DNA from: Chloroflexota bacterium | Lineage (GTDB): Bacteria > Chloroflexota > Dehalococcoidia > SZUA-161 | Direction of reading: 5' to 3' | DNA: 5,126 bases | NCBI GenBank assembly: GCA_003229915.1 | Contig: QIGA01000086.1 | Coordinates: 1-5,126, forward strand | Shown: in pieces, positions 1 to 5,126 of the stretch | Layout: each line of letters starts with the position of its first letter | How positions within the stretch are numbered: the stretch's first letter is position 1 | Position numbers and translations under genes: made by a program | Notes under the pieces: model-generated | What the model was told of the DNA's origin: nothing | Databases searched by the model: none | The model's input: the letters and a program-made list of their open reading frames with translations, nothing else

Positions 1-1
1 G

Positions 2-643
2 CAGAAGGTGGAATACGTGTGGCACAAGGATACCGATCTATCGGGCTTCGACTGCGTCATTCTTCCCGGTGGCTTTTCTTACGGCGACTACCTCCGACCT
101 GGAGCCATCGCCCGTTTCTCGCCGATAATGACCACGGTGCAGGAGTTCGCTGCCGCGGGAAAGCTGGTGCTGGGTATCTGCAACGGCTTTCAGATACTTT
201 GTGAGTCCGGGCTTCTCCCTGGAGCCCTCATACAAAACAACCACCTCCAGTATAGATGTCAATGGGTTAACCTGCGAACAGAGAACACCTCCCACCCATT
301 CTCATCAAAGGCCCGGCAAGGGCAGGTGCTCCGCATCCCCATCTCCCACTACGAGGGTAGCTACTATACCGACGAGTCTACTTTGAGAGAGCTCGAAGCC
401 AATAACCAGGTCGTCTTCCGCTATTGCACCCCCTCAGGAGCGATAACCGAGGGGGTAAACCCCAACGGTTCCCTGAACAATATCGCCGGCATCGTTAACA
501 AAGCGGGCAACGTACTGGGTATGATGCCACATCCTGAGAGGGCATGTGAAGAGATCGTCGGCGGCGTGGACGGTAACGTGATTTTCGAATCTATCATCGG
601 CGAAGTTACCACCAGAGCGATGGGCTGCGTAAAACAGGTCTGA
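2..643 (+). CDS. purQ: Phosphoribosylformylglycinamidine synthase subunit PurQ (glutaminase), 5' end missing
   Basis: PurQ is the class I glutamine amidotransferase subunit of FGAM synthase. It releases ammonia from glutamine and passes it to PurL for the fourth step of de novo purine synthesis in the cytoplasm. The frame is open from base 2 (QKVEYVWHKD...), so the GTG at 8 is an internal codon and not the start; the family is usually about 220-240 aa, so roughly 20-30 N-terminal residues lie off the left edge. Visible are the PurQ signature GGFSYGDYLRPGAIA (bases about 68-112), the nucleophile motif GICNGFQ with its Cys at 179-181, and MMPHPER with catalytic His at 530-532 and Glu at 536-538, so the triad is complete. 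The HGEG-like motif reads HYEG here, a small variation. The TGA stop is at 641-643. The gene is followed by a 304-base gap before purL, instead of the close spacing common in pur operons. Identification is secure; only the start is unseen. Confidence 0.97.
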   Translation, partial: QKVEYVWHKDTDLSGFDCVILPGGFSYGDYLRPGAIARFSPIMTTVQEFAAAGKLVLGICNGFQILCESGLLPGALIQNNHLQYRCQWVNLRTENTSHPFSSKARQGQVLRIPISHYEGSYYTDESTLRELEANNQVVFRYCTPSGAITEGVNPNGSLNNIAGIVNKAGNVLGMMPHPERACEEIVGGVDGNVIFESIIGEVTTRAMGCVKQV

Positions 644-646
644 CCC

Positions 647-675
647 TTGACATAATAGAACGTTTGTACTAGCAT
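647..675 (+). promoter_or_regulatory. Candidate sigma-70-type promoter downstream of purQ
   Basis: A perfect -35 hexamer TTGACA (647-652) begins 3 bases after the purQ stop. It is followed after 17 bases by TAGCAT (670-675), matching TATAAT at 4 of 6 positions. Transcription would start near 681-683 and read through the small frame at 748 into purL, giving purL a supply independent of purQ. The ideal spacing and consensus -35 are seen directly; promoter function is inferred, and such matches can arise by chance. No purine riboswitch or clear operator was recognised nearby. Confidence 0.4.
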
Positions 676-747
676 GGCAGTGAATGGCGAAGCGTTCTTT
701 CAGCCAACCCTAAACTTGGATATCTAATGGCACAGCAGGAGGGATAC

Positions 748-884
748 ATGAGGTTCACGGTCACGTTAGAACAGGGGAAAGATGCGGTGGGCGGAGCTTA
801 CAATCGATGCATTCACGGAGCTATTGGCTGGCAGATGAAACATGTTCTGCCATAACCAGTCTTTACAACATCCTGACCCAAGGC
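748..884 (+). pseudogene. Possible remnant of a HicB-like antitoxin gene between purQ and purL
   Basis: A strong Shine-Dalgarno, AGGAGGGA (737-744), lies 5 bases ahead of ATG 748. The frame runs 35 codons to TAA 853-855 and begins MRFTVTLEQGKD, which resembles the N-terminal strand of HicB/UPF0150-type antitoxins (typically M-K/R-F/Y-T-V-x-L-E...D-G). In the frame that is offset, bases 831-872 read ADETCSAITSLYNI, which follows the D-T-x-x-E-A-L-x-N-I pattern of the next HicB segment. A frameshift near 825-831 would join them, leaving a decayed gene of about 45 residues against about 70-140 in the family. No hicA toxin gene is visible. The match is by eye and short. Alternatives are a leader peptide for purL, a broken PurS-like fragment, or chance. 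The SD and reading frame are seen; the family call is inference. Confidence 0.28.
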
Positions 885-934
885 CAAGAGTATTGCCGAC
901 CGGCTTTTGGAGTTACTCACTCAAGATTAAGTAC

Positions 935-943
935 GAGGAAAAG
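935..943 (+). promoter_or_regulatory. Ribosome binding site that sets the purL start
   Basis: GAGGAAAAG sits 9 bases (counted from GAGG) ahead of ATG 948. It decides between this start and the upstream in-frame ATG at 807. The 47 residues from 807 to 947 have no resemblance to PurL and overlap the possible antitoxin remnant, whereas the family's N-terminal helix begins right after 948. Confidence 0.7.
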
Positions 944-947
944 TCAT

Positions 948-3149
948 ATGGGCATCGCCAAAGAAATCCTTGACGAAGTCGCTCTCAGCCGGGAGGAATA
1001 CGACCAAATCGTGCAAGAATTGGGCCGGGAGCCCAATCTGGTCGAAATAGGCCTATTCGGGAGCCTGTGGAGCGAGCACTGCGGCTACAAGCACTCGAAG
1101 CTGCTGCTCAAGCTGCTCCCGCACGCTTCCCCCAACGTCCTGGTCAACCCCGGCGAGGAGAACGCCGGCGCAGTTGATATAGGCGACGGCCTCTGCGTGG
1201 TAATGAAGATGGAGTCACACAACCACCCCTCAGCCATCGAGCCCTATCAGGGAGCAGCCACCGGGGTGGGAGGGATAGTGCGCGACATATTCACCATGGG
1301 GGCCAGGCCCATAGCCCTCCTCAACTCGCTGAGATTCGGCCCCCTCAGTGAGCCGCGAAACCGCTATCTCTTCAACGGAGTGATATCAGGCATAGGCGGC
1401 TACGGCAACTGCCTGGGCATACCCGACGTTGCCGGCGAGGTTTATTTCTCCCCCTCCTATTCGGCCAATCCCCTGGTCAACGCCATGTGCGTGGGCATCG
1501 CCGAGAAGAGGAAGCTGATCCGCTCAAAAGCCAGCGGCAAAGGCAACCTGTTGATGCTTGTCGGCGCCGATACGGGTCGCGATGGCCTTCACGGCGCCTC
1601 GGGACTGGCGTCGAGGACCTTCGAGGATGAGCGCGAAATGAGGCCGACGGTGCAGGTGGGAAATCCCTTCCTGGAGAAGCTGCTGCTGGAGGCCTGCCTG
1701 GAGCTTGCCGGGACCGACTATATCGTGGGACTGCAGGACCTCGGCGCAGCAGGACTGACCAGCTCCGCTATCGAGGCAGCTTCAAAAAGCGGCGCCGGTG
1801 TGACAATCGACGTAGCCAAGGTGCCCCGGCGTGAAGAAGGGATGACTTCCTACGAGGTCATGCTCTCCGAATCACAGGAGCGGATGCTGGCCATTGTGAA
1901 GAAGGGATGCGAGGATAAGGTCAAAGCAATCTTCGATAAGTGGGACCTCCGTTCCGACATCATCGGACACGTGACCGATGACGGTATGGCTCGAATAATG
2001 GAAGGTGCGCGAGTGGTTGCTGAGGTTCCGATCGATCTCCTCACCAACCCACCACTGTACCGCCCCAGGGGCCTCAAACCCGACTGGCTCGAAGCACTGC
2101 AGAACTTCGACCTCAGCCCAATCCCCGACGTAGGAAAGGACCCTGCTTCGATTCTGCTGCGACTGCTTGCCTCGCCCAATATAGCCAGCAGAGAATGTAT
2201 CTACCGCCAATACGATCACCAGGTTCAGATCAACACCGCGGTTACCTCAGGGAGTGATGCCGCCGTGCTCAGGATCAAGGGCACAAATAAAGCCATTGCC
2301 TTGACTGCGGACGGTAACGGTCGCTACTGCTATCTCGACCCATACACAGGCGGCATCATAGTTGTCGCAGAGGCAGCGCGCAATCTGGCATGCGCCGGCG
2401 CCAAGCCTCTGGCAATAACCGACTGCTTGAACTTCGGCAATCCAGAGAAGACCGATGTCTACTATCAGCTTGAACAATGCATTCGAGGTATAGCTCAAGC
2501 GTGCAAGGTCCTGAGCATCCCGGTTATCAGTGGCAACGTCAGCCTGTACAACGAGACCAAAGGCGAGCCAGTTTATCCCACCCCCGTAGTGGGTATGCTG
2601 GGGCTGATCGAAGACATAGACCTGCACTGCACCATAGGCTTCAAAAGCGAGGGTGATCTGGTGGTAATGCTCGGAGGTGATGAGAGAGACACAGACAGTA
2701 TCGGCGGCAGTGAATATCTGGAGTTGATTCGCGGCAAGGTCGTTGGCGCCATTTCTATCAACCTCGATCTGGAAAAGAGGGTGCAAGGGTGCTGCCTCGA
2801 AGCCATCAGGCGGGGCATCATATGCTCAGCCCACGACTGCTCAGACGGTGGGCTTGCTGTGGCACTGGCTGAAAGCTGCATCGCCAGCGGCATTGGCCTC
2901 AAGGGGAAGTGGAAGATAAAAGGACGAATTGATAGCGATCTTTTCGGCGAAGCACAGTCAAGGATTGTGGTCTCGCTTAAGCCAGCCCGCTTGGGGGAAC
3001 TTCGAAAACTGGCTGCCATGCACAAGGTACCGTTAAGAGAGCTTGGGACCGTCGGGGGCAAACGCTTCCTCATTAAAGGCGTAGTGGATCTGTCACTGGA
3101 TGAGGTGGTCGATGCCTGGGAAAATGGTCTGAAAAAGGCAATGGAATAG
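948..3149 (+). CDS. purL: Phosphoribosylformylglycinamidine synthase subunit PurL (small type)
   Basis: PurL is the ATP-dependent catalytic subunit that converts FGAR plus PurQ-supplied ammonia to FGAM in purine synthesis, in complex with PurQ and PurS. From ATG 948 the protein is 733 aa, normal for the small PurL; the fused Proteobacterial form is about 1300. The sequence shows the N-terminal SEHCGYKHSK (residues 42-51), ESHNHPSAIEPYQGAATGVG (89-108) containing the likely catalytic His91, and GGIVRDIFTMGARP (108-121). Also seen are GLQDLGAAGLTSSAIE (261-276) and, in the second half, DCLNFGNPEK (492-501), ISGNVSLYNET (527-537) and HDCSDGGLAVALAES (629-643), so both AIR-synthase-like halves are intact. 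An in-frame ATG at 807 would add 47 unrelated residues and is not preferred. Only the short AT-richer gap with DnaA-box-like repeats follows before rplI. No frameshift or missing motif was found. Confidence 0.97.
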   Translation: MGIAKEILDEVALSREEYDQIVQELGREPNLVEIGLFGSLWSEHCGYKHSKLLLKLLPHASPNVLVNPGEENAGAVDIGDGLCVVMKMESHNHPSAIEPYQGAATGVGGIVRDIFTMGARPIALLNSLRFGPLSEPRNRYLFNGVISGIGGYGNCLGIPDVAGEVYFSPSYSANPLVNAMCVGIAEKRKLIRSKASGKGNLLMLVGADTGRDGLHGASGLASRTFEDEREMRPTVQVGNPFLEKLLLEACLELAGTDYIVGLQDLGAAGLTSSAIEAASKSGAGVTIDVAKVPRREEGMTSYEVMLSESQERMLAIVKKGCEDKVKAIFDKWDLRSDIIGHVTDDGMARIMEGARVVAEVPIDLLTNPPLYRPRGLKPDWLEALQNFDLSPIPDVGKDPASILLRLLASPNIASRECIYRQYDHQVQINTAVTSGSDAAVLRIKGTNKAIALTADGNGRYCYLDPYTGGIIVVAEAARNLACAGAKPLAITDCLNFGNPEKTDVYYQLEQCIRGIAQACKVLSIPVISGNVSLYNETKGEPVYPTPVVGMLGLIEDIDLHCTIGFKSEGDLVVMLGGDERDTDSIGGSEYLELIRGKVVGAISINLDLEKRVQGCCLEAIRRGIICSAHDCSDGGLAVALAESCIASGIGLKGKWKIKGRIDSDLFGEAQSRIVVSLKPARLGELRKLAAMHKVPLRELGTVGGKRFLIKGVVDLSLDEVVDAWENGLKKAME

Positions 3150-3155
3150 GTTCTC

Positions 3156-3208
3156 TGTGGAAAACTTTTGTGGAAAAGTTCCTCGAAGTGCCGTGGAAAG
3201 GCGGATAA
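3156..3208 (-). promoter_or_regulatory. Cluster of DnaA-box-like nonamers upstream of rplI-dnaB
   Basis: The + strand has TGTGGAAAA at 3156-3164 and again at 3169-3177, in the same orientation with a 13-base period; the surrounding 12-mers (3156-3167 and 3169-3180) agree at 11 of 12 bases. Read on the - strand each nonamer is TTTTCCACA, 8/9 to the E. coli DnaA box TTATCCACA and an exact fit to the relaxed pattern TTWTNCACA. Two weaker candidates follow: 3192-3200 (CTTTCCACG, 6/9) and 3200-3208 (TTATCCGCC, 7/9). The repeats are seen directly. Binding by DnaA, and a role in controlling rplI-dnaB or in initiation, is inference; no dnaA or dnaN is in the window. Confidence 0.42.
3159..3182 (+). 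other. Stem-loop formed by the two nonamer repeats
   Basis: AACTTTT (3163-3169) pairs with AAAAGTT (3174-3180) around a GTGG loop. GG (3159-3160) pairs with CC (3181-3182), with A3161-A3162 bulged. No T-run follows, so it is not a standard intrinsic terminator for purL. It may simply be a by-product of the repeated nonamers, and it offers no clear sign that purL transcription stops before rplI. Confidence 0.3.
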
Positions 3209-3213
3209 CTTCG
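3184..3213 (+). other. Second imperfect stem-loop in the purL-rplI gap
   Basis: CGAAGT (3184-3189) pairs with ACTTCG (3208-3213) and the inner GCC (3190-3192) with GGC (3200-3202). The loop is GTGGAAA and five bases (3203-3207) are bulged on the 3' side. The next bases are GTTCAAAACC, not a U-tract, so an intrinsic terminator is unlikely. It could be an RNA structure in the rplI leader or chance. Confidence 0.25.
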
Positions 3214-3256
3214 TTCAAAACCTTCTTGACCCAAAGTGAATGGCACGGAATAGAAT

Positions 3257-3264
3257 AGGGGGGG
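3257..3264 (+). promoter_or_regulatory. Unusual G-run ribosome binding site of rplI
   Basis: The only plausible Shine-Dalgarno for rplI is A followed by seven G (G at 3258-3264), four bases before ATG 3269. It could pair with the 3' end of 16S rRNA using G-U wobbles. A homopolymer of seven is slippage-prone, so spacing to the start codon might vary between cells; that consequence is inference. Confidence 0.55.
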
Positions 3265-3268
3265 TAAA

Positions 3269-3808
3269 ATGAAAGTAGTTTTTCTCCAGGATGTTCCTAA
3301 TGTAGCCAGTGCCGGCGAGGTGAAAAAAGTGGCCGATGGCTATGCCCGGAACTATCTTTTCCCCAAAGAACTCGCTGCGCTCGCCACATCTGCTGAGCTC
3401 CAGAAACTGGAATCTCGGCACCAGGCCGATGCCCGCCGCCAGACTGGTTTGGAGCAAGAGGCCGAGGCTTTAGCCCAGGTGCTGGGAGACCTGACCGTAG
3501 TCATCAAGGTTCGTGCTGGGACCAAAGACCGCATCTATGGCTCGGTCACTGGAGCGGCCATCGCCAAGGAGATAAAACGACTCAGTGGGCATGGCGTCGA
3601 TAAGCACACCATCGAACTCGGCGAGCCCATCAAGGAGCTGGGAAGACATAAGGTGTCGATAAGATTGACCAAGAATGTAACGGCCACTGTGAATGTCATC
3701 GTTGAGCCCAAGGAAGAGGTTGCGAAGGAACCGAAGCAAAAGAAGAAGCAGGAGCCAGAACCAGGGCAGGAGATGAAGCAAGACGCAGAAGGCGAAGAAA
3801 AGAAATAG
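3269..3808 (+). CDS. rplI: 50S ribosomal protein L9 with a charged C-terminal tail
   Basis: L9 binds 23S rRNA at the base of the L1 stalk through its N-terminal domain and reaches across the ribosome surface through a long helix; it helps keep the reading frame. The N-domain (residues 1-40) shows MKVVFLQDV and the signature VADGYARNYLFPKELA (21-36). A connecting helix covers about 41-75. The C-domain follows (about 76-147) with RIYGSVTGAAIAKEI (88-102), IELGEPIKELGRHKV (115-129) and VTATVNVIVEP (137-147). The protein is 179 aa against about 148 in E. coli and Bacillus. The excess is a 32-residue tail (148-179) rich in Lys, Glu, Gln and Pro, probably disordered. In the signature the usual PKG is PKE. 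dnaB begins 2 bases after the stop, so the two genes are very likely one operon. Confidence 0.96.
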   Translation: MKVVFLQDVPNVASAGEVKKVADGYARNYLFPKELAALATSAELQKLESRHQADARRQTGLEQEAEALAQVLGDLTVVIKVRAGTKDRIYGSVTGAAIAKEIKRLSGHGVDKHTIELGEPIKELGRHKVSIRLTKNVTATVNVIVEPKEEVAKEPKQKKKQEPEPGQEMKQDAEGEEKK

Positions 3809-3810
3809 AC

Positions 3811-5126
3811 ATGTATGGTGACAGCGGTGAATCTCAGTCCAACGTTAAGCTCCCACCTCACGACCTCGATGCTGAAGAGGCGGTACTGGGATCGCTGCTT
3901 ATCGACCCCGAAGCCATCTTCAAAGTCGTGACCCTGCTAAAAGCAGAGGACTTCTACCGAGAGAAGAACCGTTGGACCTACGAGAGTTGCCAGCAGCTCT
4001 ATGACCGCAAAGAAGCCCTAAATCAGATCACCGTAGCGCATGAACTGGCGCGCCGGCAACAACTGGAGGCCGCGGGCGGCGCTGCCTACCTTAGCCATTT
4101 AGTTTCCCAAGTACCAACCTCGGTGCATGTCGAGTATTACTCCAATATCGTGCGCCGCCTCTCCATGATGCGCCAGCTGATTTCGGCTTCCAACCAGATT
4201 GCGGCCATCGGCTACGAGTCGCCACCGGACGCAGATGATGCGCTCGATAAGGCTGAGGGGGTACTCTTTCGGCTGAGGTATGGACAGAGCCGTCGTGACT
4301 TCGTCCACATCCGTGAAGTGCTCGATCGCTATTTCGAAGAGAGCAGCTTGGCCGGTGAGCGCGAGGGGGGTCTCCCCCATATACCCACCGGTTTTGCCGA
4401 TCTGGACAAAATACTCGGTGGCCTGCAGCGATCTGACATGGTCATACTGGCAGCAAGGCCAAGCCTGGGTAAGACAAGCCTAGCGTTGAACATCGCCCGC
4501 AATGCGGCCATAGAACGCGGGGCTCGGGTAGCCCTGTTCAGTATGGAGATGTCCAAGATGGAGCTCGCCTATCGCTTCCTCTCCTGTGAGTCGGGTGTCG
4601 ACACCCAGAGGCTAAGACTCGATCAGTTGAGCGAACGCCAGCGAGAGAACATCATGGAAACCATGGGTATCCTCTCCGAGTCCCCCATCTACATCGATGA
4701 TTCTCCCTTTCTCAGGGATTCTGACATGCGTAGCAAGGCACGCCGGCTCCACAGCGAGAAGGGGATCGACCTTATCATTGTGGACTACATCCAGCTTATG
4801 CGCTCCAGCAGATACACTGATAACAGGGTTGTGGAGATGGGCGATATCTCCCATTCCATAAAAGAGCTCGCCCGAGAGCTCGATGTGCCTGTTTTGGCCG
4901 TCTCCCAGTTAAGCCGCGCGGTGGAATCCCGCCACCCCCACACCCCGATGCTTTCCGATCTCAGGGATAGCGGTTCGATCGAGCAGGACGCTGACGTCGT
5001 GCTTTTTATCTACCGCGAGGATGTTTACTTCACCGAGGAGGAGTGGAACAACAAATTCCCTGAGAAGCCCTATCCCAAAGGCATTGCGGAAATCATAATC
5101 GCCAAGCACAGAAACGGTCCTGTAGG
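3811..5126 (+). CDS. dnaB: Replicative DNA helicase DnaB, 3' end missing
   Basis: DnaB is the hexameric 5'-3' ATP-driven helicase that opens the replication fork and recruits primase. The frame is open from ATG 3811 to the window edge: 438 full codons plus two bases, against about 440-470 aa in the family, so only a short C-terminus is missing. The N-domain (about 13-115) begins KLPPHDLDAEEAVLGSLLID, and a linker (about 140-185) leads to the RecA-like domain with TGFADLDKILGGL (193-205). Walker A is ARPSLGKTS with Lys221 and Thr222. The catalytic Glu is Glu246 in FSMEMS, and Walker B is LIIVDYIQLM with Asp325. SQLSRAVESR (365-374) and LRDSGSIEQDAD (384-395) follow, and AKHRNGP holds the likely arginine finger, Arg434. 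No intein interrupts the Walker A or later sites. No strong Shine-Dalgarno is present (GAAGAAAAG lies inside the end of rplI), so coupling to rplI across the 2-base gap is likely. Confidence 0.97.
   Translation, partial: MYGDSGESQSNVKLPPHDLDAEEAVLGSLLIDPEAIFKVVTLLKAEDFYREKNRWTYESCQQLYDRKEALNQITVAHELARRQQLEAAGGAAYLSHLVSQVPTSVHVEYYSNIVRRLSMMRQLISASNQIAAIGYESPPDADDALDKAEGVLFRLRYGQSRRDFVHIREVLDRYFEESSLAGEREGGLPHIPTGFADLDKILGGLQRSDMVILAARPSLGKTSLALNIARNAAIERGARVALFSMEMSKMELAYRFLSCESGVDTQRLRLDQLSERQRENIMETMGILSESPIYIDDSPFLRDSDMRSKARRLHSEKGIDLIIVDYIQLMRSSRYTDNRVVEMGDISHSIKELARELDVPVLAVSQLSRAVESRHPHTPMLSDLRDSGSIEQDADVVLFIYREDVYFTEEEWNNKFPEKPYPKGIAEIIIAKHRNGPV

Noticed and set aside
748..855. Small frame read as a PurS gene, expected in a purQ-purL operon.
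   Set aside because: PurS is about 80 aa and usually precedes purQ; only a vague similarity (AVGGAY against AVEGAL) is present and the start fits HicB better.
644..947. Purine riboswitch or tRNA in the purQ-purL gap.
   Set aside because: No riboswitch core, cloverleaf or T-loop sequence could be recognised by reading either strand.
2247..3073. Long open frames on the - strand opposite purL (2247-2786 and 2573-3073).
   Set aside because: They are shadows of a strongly conserved purL, with no recognisable protein similarity and no convincing start signals.
3150..3225. Intrinsic terminator after purL.
   Set aside because: Two stem-loops are present but neither is followed by a T-run, and the first arises from the repeated nonamers.
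3226..3256. Promoter-like TTGACC (3226-3231) and TAGAAT (3251-3256) ahead of rplI.
   Set aside because: Spacing is 19 bases, and the start would fall near 3263, inside the ribosome binding site, leaving about 6 bases of leader; not listed as a promoter.
4438..4940. Intein in dnaB, since DnaB is a known intein host.
   Set aside because: Walker A, Walker B and the later helicase motifs run on without interruption and the length is that of a plain DnaB.

Overview
This is an ordinary housekeeping stretch of a bacterial chromosome, with every gene on the + strand. In order it holds the 3' part of purQ (glutaminase subunit of FGAM synthase), a full purL (small-type FGAM synthase catalytic subunit), a full rplI (50S ribosomal protein L9), and nearly all of a replicative helicase gene, dnaB, which runs off the right edge. 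The separate purQ and small purL (733 aa) point to the PurS/PurL/PurQ three-subunit enzyme of most bacteria outside the Proteobacteria and of archaea, rather than the long fused PurL of Enterobacteria. The rplI-dnaB pair is common in bacteria. Protein style, moderately high GC and the purQ-purL/rplI-dnaB layout would suit a Chloroflexota (Dehalococcoidia-like) or related lineage, but that placement is an inference and not secure.

Region 1 (1-643) is purQ. Region 2 (644-947) is a 304-base gap that splits what is usually a tight purQ-purL operon. It carries a promoter-like TTGACA-N17-TAGCAT directly after the purQ stop. It also carries a very good Shine-Dalgarno followed by a short reading frame starting MRFTVTLEQGKD, which resembles the first strand of HicB-type antitoxins and looks like the decayed remnant of such a gene. 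Region 3 (948-3149) is purL. The longer open frame back to 807 is judged not to be protein, because family similarity and a ribosome binding site both start at 948.

Region 4 (3150-3268) is a 119-base gap with the most interesting non-coding signal in the window: two TGTGGAAAA nonamers 13 bases apart (reverse-strand TTTTCCACA, fitting the relaxed DnaA-box pattern TTWTNCACA), then two weaker relatives. They lie directly upstream of rplI-dnaB, so DnaA could control the helicase operon or this could lie in an origin-proximal region. Region 5 (3269-5126) is rplI and dnaB, separated by 2 bases and probably co-transcribed and translationally coupled.

PurL and PurQ (with PurS, not in the window) make FGAM in de novo purine synthesis, L9 belongs to the large ribosomal subunit, and DnaB unwinds DNA at the fork. 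I see no mobile element, CRISPR array, tRNA or rRNA, and no convincing new biological system. The findings are second-look items at modest interest.
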